This document shows positions 1-5,874 of a stretch of 8,304 bases of DNA, piece by piece (the first letter of the stretch is position 1; the number at the start of each line of letters is the position of its first letter). A program made the position numbers and the translations under genes. The notes beneath the pieces are model-generated. The model was not told the origin of the DNA. It ran no database searches and was given only the letters and a program-made list of their open reading frames with translations. Where the stretch lies: positions 1-8,304 of the forward strand of contig JALOBQ010000035.1 of NCBI GenBank assembly GCA_023228185.1, in the 5' to 3' direction. Origin of the DNA: Candidatus Omnitrophota bacterium (lineage in GTDB: Bacteria > Omnitrophota > Gorgyraeia > Gygaellales > Profunditerraquicolaceae).

Positions 1-497
1 TCCCGGGCAATCACCCCGATGGCGAATGAACCTTTCAAAAGCTTAAGCGTTTTTCTTACAGCTTCGGCTAAAGGCAAATTTTTATGGAATTTTTCAATCA
101 GATGGACGATAACTTCAGTGTCTGTTTGGCTGCGGAAAAAATGTTTTTCTTTGATCAGGCGCGCCCTCAAACTTTCAAAATTCTCAATAATACCATTATG
201 CACAACAACAATATTATTTTTACAATCGGCGTGCGGGTGAGCGTTGTTTTGAGTAGGCGCCCCATGCGTTGCCCAACGGGTATGGGCAATACCAAGGCAG
301 CCGGAAAGCGGGTTTGCCTTGATGATATGTTCTAGCGCGCTGATTTTGCCCGGGGCTTTTTTGATATTTAAGGATTGTTTGGCGGATAAGACAGCCATGC
401 CGCTGGAATCATAACCGCGGTACTCCAGGCGTTTTAACCCCGCCAAAAGAATATCCTTGGCCGGCTTGTCACCGATGTAACCGACTATCCCGCACAT
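1..497 (-). CDS. glmS: Glutamine-fructose-6-phosphate aminotransferase (GlmS), N-terminal part, truncated by window edge
   Basis: GlmS makes glucosamine-6-phosphate from fructose-6-phosphate and glutamine in the cytoplasm, the first step towards UDP-GlcNAc for peptidoglycan and outer-layer sugars. The 165 visible codons cover much of the class II glutamine amidotransferase domain. The protein opens MCGIVGYIG, so Cys2 becomes the N-terminal nucleophile once Met is removed; this fixes the ATG start. Further family motifs are RLEYRGYDSSG (23-33), HTRWATHG (72-79, with the glutamine-binding Arg74), HPH (87-89), HNGIIEN (100-106, oxyanion-hole Asn101-Gly102) and SQTDTE (123-128, Asp126). The two SIS sugar-isomerase domains would lie beyond position 1. 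A ribosome binding site sits 5 bases upstream. The gene follows tRNA-Glu by 71 bases on the same strand. A shorter amidotransferase with the same N-terminus, such as PurF, is unlikely because the HTRWATHG and HNGIIEN context is GlmS-like. Confidence 0.96.
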   Translation of the reverse strand, partial: MCGIVGYIGDKPAKDILLAGLKRLEYRGYDSSGMAVLSAKQSLNIKKAPGKISALEHIIKANPLSGCLGIAHTRWATHGAPTQNNAHPHADCKNNIVVVHNGIIENFESLRARLIKEKHFFRSQTDTEVIVHLIEKFHKNLPLAEAVRKTLKLLKGSFAIGVIAR

Positions 498-502
498 AAA
501 CA

Positions 503-509
503 CACCTTT
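503..509 (-). promoter_or_regulatory. Ribosome binding site of glmS
   Basis: The minus strand reads AAAGGTG five bases before the glmS ATG. It is a moderate match to the Shine-Dalgarno consensus and supports the start that leaves Cys as residue 2. Confidence 0.7.
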
Positions 510-524
510 AATTTGTATTGATCA

Positions 525-559
525 CCGCGCGCAAAACATTCGAGCGAAAACTTTTGCGG
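525..559 (-). other. Hairpin-forming inverted repeat between tRNA-Glu and glmS
   Basis: CGCAAAA at 530-536 is the exact inverse complement of TTTTGCG at 552-558, with a 15-base loop. The outer arms ACC/GGT could extend it past a four-base bulge. It lies in the transcribed leader expected for glmS, or between tRNA-Glu and glmS if they are cotranscribed. On the minus strand it is not followed by a T-run, so it is not a typical intrinsic terminator. It may be an RNA processing or leader structure, or chance. Confidence 0.3.
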
Positions 560-562
560 TTT

Positions 563-568
563 AAAAAG
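563..568 (-). terminator. T-run directly after tRNA-Glu, possible transcript end
   Basis: Directly after the discriminator base the minus strand reads CTTTTT. With the GC-rich acceptor and T-arm helices just before it, this could end a tRNA transcript or form part of the 3' trailer. The T-run is short, so readthrough into glmS is possible. Confidence 0.3.
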
Positions 569-642
569 TGTCCCCACGGGGATTCGGACCCCGGTCGAGA
601 GCTTGAAAAGCTCTTGTCCTGACCAGGCTAGACGATGGGGAC
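569..642 (-). tRNA. tRNA-Glu (anticodon UUC)
   Basis: The minus strand folds into a complete cloverleaf of 74 bases including the discriminator. The acceptor stem is GTCCCCA/TGGGGAC (7 bp). The D arm is GTCT/GGAC, with a 10-base loop containing the conserved GG. The anticodon arm is AGAGC/GCTCT with loop TTTTCAA, giving anticodon TTC (Glu). A 4-base variable loop (CGAC), as in E. coli tRNA-Glu, is followed by T arm CGGGG/CCCCG. The discriminator is A and the 3' CCA is not encoded, so it must be added by tRNA nucleotidyltransferase. The T loop reads TCCGAAT instead of the usual TTCGAAT, putting C at position 55, which is normally pseudouridine. All stems pair perfectly apart from one G-T pair at the inner end of the D stem, so it looks functional. 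It lies between gyrA and glmS on the same strand. Confidence 0.96.
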
Positions 643-646
643 AAAA
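630..646 (-). repeat. 17-base direct repeat, copy A (5' end of tRNA-Glu)
   Basis: These bases contain the first 13 bases of the tRNA-Glu gene plus the 4 bases upstream of it (minus strand TTTTGTCCCCATCGTCT). An identical copy lies 69 bases further upstream at 699-715. Confidence 0.9.
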
Positions 647-674
647 CTTGTTATCAATCTTTTAAACTTAACCC

Positions 675-697
675 CCCGCTCCTAAAATCTGGGCGGG
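675..697 (-). terminator. Hairpin downstream of gyrA, possible weak terminator
   Basis: CCCGC at 675-679 pairs with GCGGG at 693-697. After one bulged base, CC (681-682) pairs with GG (691-692), leaving an 8-base loop. On the minus strand it lies about 18 bases after the gyrA stop. The downstream bases are GGGTTAAGTTTAAAAG, which is T-rich but lacks a clean U-tract. It could attenuate transcription or stabilise the 3' end of the gyrase mRNA. Confidence 0.4.
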
Positions 698-698
698 A

Positions 699-715
699 AG
701 ACGATGGGGACAAAA
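699..715 (-). repeat. 17-base direct repeat, copy B (displaced tRNA-Glu 5' end)
   Basis: This is an exact copy of 630-646, placed immediately after the gyrA stop codon. It repeats the tRNA-Glu acceptor 5' strand and the start of the D stem, but no tRNA body follows. It may be a duplication scar or the remnant of a second tRNA copy. Confidence 0.9.
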
Positions 716-3145
716 TTATTCTTCTTCGGCGATTACCGGCGTAATGCAGGAAACTTTATCTTTATCCTGCAGTTTGATTAACCGCACGCCTTGAGCGGAA
801 CGCCCGGTTTCGCGAATATCTTTTACCGCGCAACGCAAAAATATGCCGTTTTGAGTAATCACCATTAAGCCGTCATTTTCATTAACAGTTTTTAAATTCA
901 CTGCTTCGCCGTTTTTGTCCGTGACGCGGATATTAATTACCCCTTTGCCGCCGCGGGAAGTCAGGCGGTATTCTTCAACAGTAGTGCGTTTGGCAAAACC
1001 TAATTGCGTCACCGTAAGAATAGCCGCGCCTTTTTTAGGCACGACCATATCGATTACTTCATCTTTTTTGGCGAGCGAAATAGCCCGCACGCCGCGTGCG
1101 CCCCTGCCCATATCGCGCACTTTTTCTTCGGAGAACCTGATTGCTTTACCCTGACGAGTGCCGATTAATAATTCCTGTTTTCCGTCGGTCATCTCCACGC
1201 CGATCAACTGGTCGCCTTTATCTAAAGTAATGCCGATGATCCCGCCCTTGCGCGGGTTACCATAAGCGTCCAGGCGTGTTTTCTTAATTTGCCCGGCGCG
1301 GGTTACCATCACCAGGTATTTATCCGCGGAAAACTCTTTTACCGGAATAGTCGAACTGATTTTTACGCTAGATTCTATCTGTGTCAAATTAATAATCGCT
1401 TTGCCTTTAGACACGCGGCTGCCTTGCGGGATCTCATAAACTTTCAACCAATGCACTTGCCCGTTATCGGTAAAAATCAAAAGGTAATCCTTGGTCGAAG
1501 CGACGAAAAGATGCTCGATATAATCATCTTCTTTTAACTCCGCGCCTGTAGCGCCTTTGCCGCCGCGATTTTGTTTACGATACGCACTTACCGGCAGGCG
1601 TTTGATATATCCGCCGTGGCTGATCATCACCACCACATCTTCTTCAGCGATCAAATCTTCGATTTCCAACTCTTGCGCTTCACCGACGATATCTGTGCGG
1701 CGCGCGTCGCCGTATTTCTTTTTTAATTCTTCTAATTCACCTATAATAATACTTTCAATTTTTTTCTCCGAGGCCAAAATCCCACGGCATAATTCTATTT
1801 TTTTCAGCAGCTCGGCGTATTCGGCGTCAAGCTTATCGCGCTCTAAAGCCGTCAATCGCTGCAACTGCATCTCCAGAATCGCCTGTGCCTGAATTTCAGA
1901 AAGTTCAAATTCATCGACCAAATTTACTTTAGCCGCTTCCGTGCTTTTAGAAGCCCGGATCGTTTTAATAATCCGATCGATAAATTTAAGCGCGATTTTT
2001 AAGCCTTCCAAGATATGCGCTCTTTTTAAAGCCTTATCCAACTCAAACTGAGTACGCCTGCGCACAACGACCTTGCGATGCTGAATATAACAATCCAACA
2101 CCTGGCGTAAATTAAGGACTTTCGGCCTGTTCTCAACCAGCGCCAGCATAATAATACCAAAGGTAGTTTCCAGCTGGGTATGTTTAAAGAGTTGATTTAA
2201 AACAACTTGGGATTCCGTGTCGCGTTTAAGCTCGACGACAATGCGCATACCGTCTTTATCCGATTCATCGCGCACATCCGAAATACCTTCGATTTTTTTA
2301 TCATCAACCAACGCGGCGATTGCTTCGATCACGCTTGATTTTTGCACCTGATAAGGAATTTCATTAATCACGATTAAATCTTTGCCGTTTTTCTGGTGCT
2401 CTATGGAAGCGCGAGCGCGCACAGTAAGTTTCCCGCGGCCAGTAGTATAAGCTTCTTTAATGCCTGCCTTGCCGCAAATCAGGCCTCCGGTGGGAAAATC
2501 CGGCCCCTGGACAAAACGTATCAGGTCTTTTACTTCCGCTTCCGGATGAGCAATAAGATAAATAATCGCGTCGGCAATTTCATTTAAATTATGCGGCGGA
2601 ATATTAGTCGCCATGCCTACGGCAATGCCGCTTGAACCGTTCACTAAAAGTTGCGGTAATGCCGCCGGCAACAAAAGCGGTTCTTTTAAAGAGGAATCAA
2701 AGTTCGGCCCAAAGCTAACTGTATCTTTTTCAATATCCCTGAGCATCTCCTCGCTGATCGCAGATAACCGCGCTTCGGTATAACGCATCGCCGCTGCCGA
2801 ATCGCCATCAACAGAACCAAAGTTTCCCTGGCCGTCAACCAATGGATAACGCAAAGAAAAATCCTGCGCCATTCTTACCATTGTTTCATAAATAGCCGAG
2901 TCGCCATGCGGATGGTATTTACCCATGGTTTCACCGACGATACGCGCGGATTTTTTATAGGGCTTGGAGTGATCGAGGTTTAATTCCTGCATCGCATAAA
3001 GAATACGCCGATGCACCGGCTTTAGCCCGTCGCGCACATCAGGCAAAGCGCGGCCGACAATTACGCTCATCGCGTAATTTAAATAAGAATCTTTTACTTC
3101 ATCCTCAATATAAACCTTGATAATTTTTTCGTTTTGGGTATACAT
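716..3145 (-). CDS. gyrA: DNA gyrase subunit A
   Basis: GyrA is the DNA breakage-reunion and wrapping subunit of the A2B2 gyrase, which introduces negative supercoils using ATP. The 809-residue length is normal. The N-terminal winged-helix and tower region has the catalytic pair Arg121-Tyr122 in AAMRYTEARL, at the same number as in E. coli. The quinolone-determining stretch HPHGDSAIYE (78-87) has Ser83 and Glu87. A long helical region (about 360-490) forms the coiled coil and C-gate. The C-terminal beta-pinwheel (about 500-800) has a GyrA box, QNRGGKG (525-531), which marks gyrase rather than topoisomerase IV ParC; a second RGGKG lies at 731-735. The tail is acidic (AEEE). The ATG start is 2 bases after the gyrB stop with only a weak Shine-Dalgarno (TTGGA), so translation is probably coupled to gyrB. 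The stop is TAA. Confidence 0.98.
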   Translation of the reverse strand: MYTQNEKIIKVYIEDEVKDSYLNYAMSVIVGRALPDVRDGLKPVHRRILYAMQELNLDHSKPYKKSARIVGETMGKYHPHGDSAIYETMVRMAQDFSLRYPLVDGQGNFGSVDGDSAAAMRYTEARLSAISEEMLRDIEKDTVSFGPNFDSSLKEPLLLPAALPQLLVNGSSGIAVGMATNIPPHNLNEIADAIIYLIAHPEAEVKDLIRFVQGPDFPTGGLICGKAGIKEAYTTGRGKLTVRARASIEHQKNGKDLIVINEIPYQVQKSSVIEAIAALVDDKKIEGISDVRDESDKDGMRIVVELKRDTESQVVLNQLFKHTQLETTFGIIMLALVENRPKVLNLRQVLDCYIQHRKVVVRRRTQFELDKALKRAHILEGLKIALKFIDRIIKTIRASKSTEAAKVNLVDEFELSEIQAQAILEMQLQRLTALERDKLDAEYAELLKKIELCRGILASEKKIESIIIGELEELKKKYGDARRTDIVGEAQELEIEDLIAEEDVVVMISHGGYIKRLPVSAYRKQNRGGKGATGAELKEDDYIEHLFVASTKDYLLIFTDNGQVHWLKVYEIPQGSRVSKGKAIINLTQIESSVKISSTIPVKEFSADKYLVMVTRAGQIKKTRLDAYGNPRKGGIIGITLDKGDQLIGVEMTDGKQELLIGTRQGKAIRFSEEKVRDMGRGARGVRAISLAKKDEVIDMVVPKKGAAILTVTQLGFAKRTTVEEYRLTSRGGKGVINIRVTDKNGEAVNLKTVNENDGLMVITQNGIFLRCAVKDIRETGRSAQGVRLIKLQDKDKVSCITPVIAEEE

Positions 3146-3147
3146 AA

Positions 3148-5589
3148 TTAAACGTCCAAGTTCTTCACTTGATGCGCGTAATTCTCAATAAATTCGCGCC
3201 TCGGCTCAACTTGATCCCCCATTAAAACCGTAAATACTTTATCCGCTTCAACCGCGTCCTCTAAAGTTACCTGCAAGATCGTGCGCTTCGCAGGATCCAT
3301 TGTAGTTTCCCAAAGTTGCTGCGGGTTCATTTCACCAAGGCCTTTATACCTTTGGATATGCATACCTTTAACAGCACTTTCTTTAATATGAGCCAAAATT
3401 TCTTTTAAACTAAAAACGTCTTTTACGCCATCTTCATTAGTAATCCTGTAAAGAGGCTTTAGTTTAATTTCACCTTTTTTACCAGTGCTTTCCTTATCAA
3501 CAACTGGCGCGCTTAAACATGTGTTTACGTCAAAACCCAATTTTTCTATTTTTAAGAGTATCTGCTCAACTTCCGGAGATTCATAAAGCTCTAATTTATC
3601 AACTTCCGCTTCTTTTTCTTGTTTAGATGTCAGCTCAGCTAATTCCTTGTCCGAATAAACAAAATGGGCTTCTCCACCCACTTTAACCCTATAAATTGGC
3701 AATTTTTTGGTTTTTGGATGCCTCAAACTAAGATATTTAGCAAAATCTACTCCCTTTTTGCCTAAAATTCTCGCAAGCTTATCCAGATCTACAAGCAGTT
3801 TGAGCAACTCTTTAAACTGATTATCTGTAAAGCTTTGCTTATCTTTGATACGCAACAGTTTATGCGACTCCCTGCCCAGATCAAGCAAAAGTTCATCCAT
3901 CTCTTTTTCAGTTTGGATATATTCCTCACGCTGGCCGCGTTTAATTTTAAAAAGCGGCGGCTGCGTAATATAAACATAACCATTTTCAATCAGCTTTGGC
4001 AGATGCCGATAAAGTAAAGTCAGTAATAAGGTGCGGATGTGCGAACCATCAATATCCGCATCAGCCATCAGCATTAATTTATGATAACGTAATTTTTCCA
4101 GGTTAAATTCTTCTCCTACGCCGGTGCCTAAAGCGGTAATGATCGTGCGAATCTCTTCGTTGGATAAAATCTTATCCATGCGCGCTTTTTCAACATTCAG
4201 GATCTTGCCTTTAATCGGCAGGATCGCCTGGAACCTGCGGTCACGGCCTTGTTTGGCTGAACCACCGGCGGAATCCCCTTCCACAATATATAATTCGCAA
4301 AGCGCTGCGTCTCTTTCAGAACAATCCGCTAATTTACCGGGCAGGCCAGCGCCTTCTAAAGCGCCTTTTCTACGAGTTAACTCGCGGGCTTTACGCGCGG
4401 CTTCCCTGGCGCGGGAAGCAATGATCACCTTATCAATAATTTTATTGGCGACAGATGGGTTTTCCTCAAAATAACTGGATAGCGCGTCAAGGCTTGCCGA
4501 TGCCACTAAACCTTCTACTTCGGAATTACCCAGTTTAGTTTTAGTCTGCCCTTCAAATTGCGGATTGGGAACTTTCACGCTGATTACCGCGGTTAAACCT
4601 TCGCGCACATCCTCGCCGGAAATAGCCACTTCGTTCTTTAACAAGTTTTTAGCTTTAGCGTATTGGTTGATCGCGCGCGTTAACGCGGACTTAAACCCGG
4701 AGAGATGCGTGCCGCCTTCGATGGTATTGATATTGTTGGCGAAGGAAAACATTGTTTCGGCATATCCGTCATTATATTGCATTGCCACTTCCACAATAAT
4801 GTCATCCTGCTTTTTTTCAAAATAGACGACTTTGTTGTGCAGCGGGTTTTTATTTTTATTTAGATATTCAACGAAAGAAACGATACCGCCGGAAAATTCA
4901 AAAACAGATTCTTTATCCGAGCGCTCGTCATTAAGTTTAATTTTTAAACCTTTATTTAAAAACGCCAATTCCCTTAAACGGCCGGAAAGAATATCATAGG
5001 AATATTCCGTTTTAGTAAAAATGGAATTGTCCGGCTTAAATGTAACTTTAGTGCCTGTGGAAGTGCTTTTGCCGATTACTGTGAGTTTAGATACGGTTTT
5101 GCCTTTTTCATAACGCTGATGATAAATCTTGCCGTCTCTTTTTACTTCGACCTCCAGCCAGGAAGAAAGCGCGTTCACACAGCTTACGCCTACGCCATGC
5201 AAACCGCCGGATACTTTATAAGAGCGGTGGTCAAATTTACCTCCGGCATGCAGCGTTGTTAAAGCGACTTCTACCGCCGGCTTCTTCTCGGTTTTATGCA
5301 TATCTACCGGAATACCGCGGCCGTTATCAGACACCCCAATACTATCATCCTCGTGGATGACCACGGAAATATTATCACAAAATCCGCCTAAACTTTCATC
5401 CACACTATTATCCACAACTTCATAAACCAAATGGTGTAAACCGCGCGTGGAAGTATCACCGATATACATTGCCGGCCTGCGGCGCACCGCTTCAATGCCC
5501 TCTAAGACCTGGATACTTGTTGCGTCGTATGCTTTTGCTTTTACCGCGTCGGCAGTAGTGTTTTTGTCTGCTGCTTTTTGTTTAGCCAA
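3148..5589 (-). CDS. gyrB: DNA gyrase subunit B, long (insert-containing) form
   Basis: GyrB is the ATPase subunit of gyrase and carries the metal-binding TOPRIM domain. The GHKL ATPase region has Glu57 and Asn61 in YEVVDNS (56-62), DNGRG (88-92), GGLHGVG (128-134) and the QTK loop (348-350), equivalent to E. coli Gln335 and Lys337. The TOPRIM motifs are EGDSAGG (437-443) and DADIDG (510-515). The C-terminal tail motif RYKGLGEMNPQQLWETTMDP is at 747-766. At 813 residues it is much longer than the roughly 640-residue Gram-positive type, because about 170 residues (roughly 570-740) are inserted before the tail, as in E. coli GyrB. A Lys/Ala-rich extension of about 20 residues precedes the conserved YDATSIQVLEG. 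The start is TTG, directly after the dciA stop; the next Met (residue 41) would cut into conserved sequence. A strong GGGGGAG site 6 bases upstream supports the TTG. Confidence 0.97.
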   Translation of the reverse strand: MAKQKAADKNTTADAVKAKAYDATSIQVLEGIEAVRRRPAMYIGDTSTRGLHHLVYEVVDNSVDESLGGFCDNISVVIHEDDSIGVSDNGRGIPVDMHKTEKKPAVEVALTTLHAGGKFDHRSYKVSGGLHGVGVSCVNALSSWLEVEVKRDGKIYHQRYEKGKTVSKLTVIGKSTSTGTKVTFKPDNSIFTKTEYSYDILSGRLRELAFLNKGLKIKLNDERSDKESVFEFSGGIVSFVEYLNKNKNPLHNKVVYFEKKQDDIIVEVAMQYNDGYAETMFSFANNINTIEGGTHLSGFKSALTRAINQYAKAKNLLKNEVAISGEDVREGLTAVISVKVPNPQFEGQTKTKLGNSEVEGLVASASLDALSSYFEENPSVANKIIDKVIIASRAREAARKARELTRRKGALEGAGLPGKLADCSERDAALCELYIVEGDSAGGSAKQGRDRRFQAILPIKGKILNVEKARMDKILSNEEIRTIITALGTGVGEEFNLEKLRYHKLMLMADADIDGSHIRTLLLTLLYRHLPKLIENGYVYITQPPLFKIKRGQREEYIQTEKEMDELLLDLGRESHKLLRIKDKQSFTDNQFKELLKLLVDLDKLARILGKKGVDFAKYLSLRHPKTKKLPIYRVKVGGEAHFVYSDKELAELTSKQEKEAEVDKLELYESPEVEQILLKIEKLGFDVNTCLSAPVVDKESTGKKGEIKLKPLYRITNEDGVKDVFSLKEILAHIKESAVKGMHIQRYKGLGEMNPQQLWETTMDPAKRTILQVTLEDAVEADKVFTVLMGDQVEPRREFIENYAHQVKNLDV

Positions 5590-5874
5590 TTAAATCTCCC
5601 CCAAGCGCAAATTTATTTTTTTTATCGCGCTATTTTCTTGTTGCAGTTTCTCTAAAATTGCCTCTTTTTTCAAATTTAAAGCGTAAAGCCAGCTGGAAGA
5701 ATCCACGTATAGTCCCAAAATACCCTTACGGAAATAATTAATTCTTATATGCCCCAGCTCTCTTTTTGTCAAGGCTTTTTTTAAACACTCCTCGCAGGAA
5801 CCCGGTGGGAAAAGTGTTTTTTCACCGGCTATGCCCTGCATCACAATTTTCAGCGTTTCTTTGATCAACTCCAT
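5590..5874 (-). CDS. dciA: DUF721 family protein, probable DciA-type helicase loader/operator
   Basis: This 94-residue protein matches the DUF721 pattern in its second half: GILGLYVDSSSWLYAL (51-66), then a helix LKKEAILEKLQQ (68-79), then IKKINLRLGEI (84-94). The family pattern is roughly G.L.V.VdSsaW..eL, a helix and a final I.f.lG strand. DciA proteins interact with the replicative helicase DnaB and promote its loading in bacteria without DnaC or DnaI; that role is inferred here from family and position. The N-terminal half is divergent and contains CEEC (27-30), which I do not recognise as a family feature. There is no signal peptide or membrane segment. The ATG follows the dnaN stop with no gap and no clear ribosome binding site, so it is probably coupled to dnaN; the gyrB TTG follows its own TAA with no gap. 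It occupies the slot where recF is usually found. DUF721 assignment is fairly sure, the function less so. Confidence 0.82.
   Translation of the reverse strand: MELIKETLKIVMQGIAGEKTLFPPGSCEECLKKALTKRELGHIRINYFRKGILGLYVDSSSWLYALNLKKEAILEKLQQENSAIKKINLRLGEI
5596..5602 (-). promoter_or_regulatory. Strong ribosome binding site deciding the TTG start of gyrB
   Basis: The minus strand reads GGGGGAG, with 6 bases between it and the TTG codon at 5589-5587. It lies inside the last codons of dciA. It is the best argument for a TTG start, since no in-frame ATG is available before residue 41. Confidence 0.8.

Noticed and set aside
19..335. Two overlapping plus-strand open frames near the left edge
   Set aside because: They are antisense to the glmS amidotransferase domain, whose conserved motifs are unambiguous on the minus strand.
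498..568. A glmS ribozyme in the glmS leader
   Set aside because: The spacer between tRNA-Glu and glmS is only 71 bases, too short for the known ribozyme core with its pseudoknots, and I do not see its conserved elements.
630..715. The 17-base repeats as attL/attR of an integrated element
   Set aside because: Only 52 bases separate the copies, with no integrase or cargo, and tRNA integration sites usually match the 3' part of the gene rather than the 5' end. At most this is a scar.
3789..4474. Small open frames on both strands inside gyrB
   Set aside because: They overlap conserved gyrB coding sequence, have no recognisable domains and no convincing ribosome binding sites.
716..5589. ParC/ParE (topoisomerase IV) instead of GyrA/GyrB
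   Set aside because: The GyrA-box pinwheel domain in the A subunit and the dnaA-dnaN neighbourhood point to gyrase.
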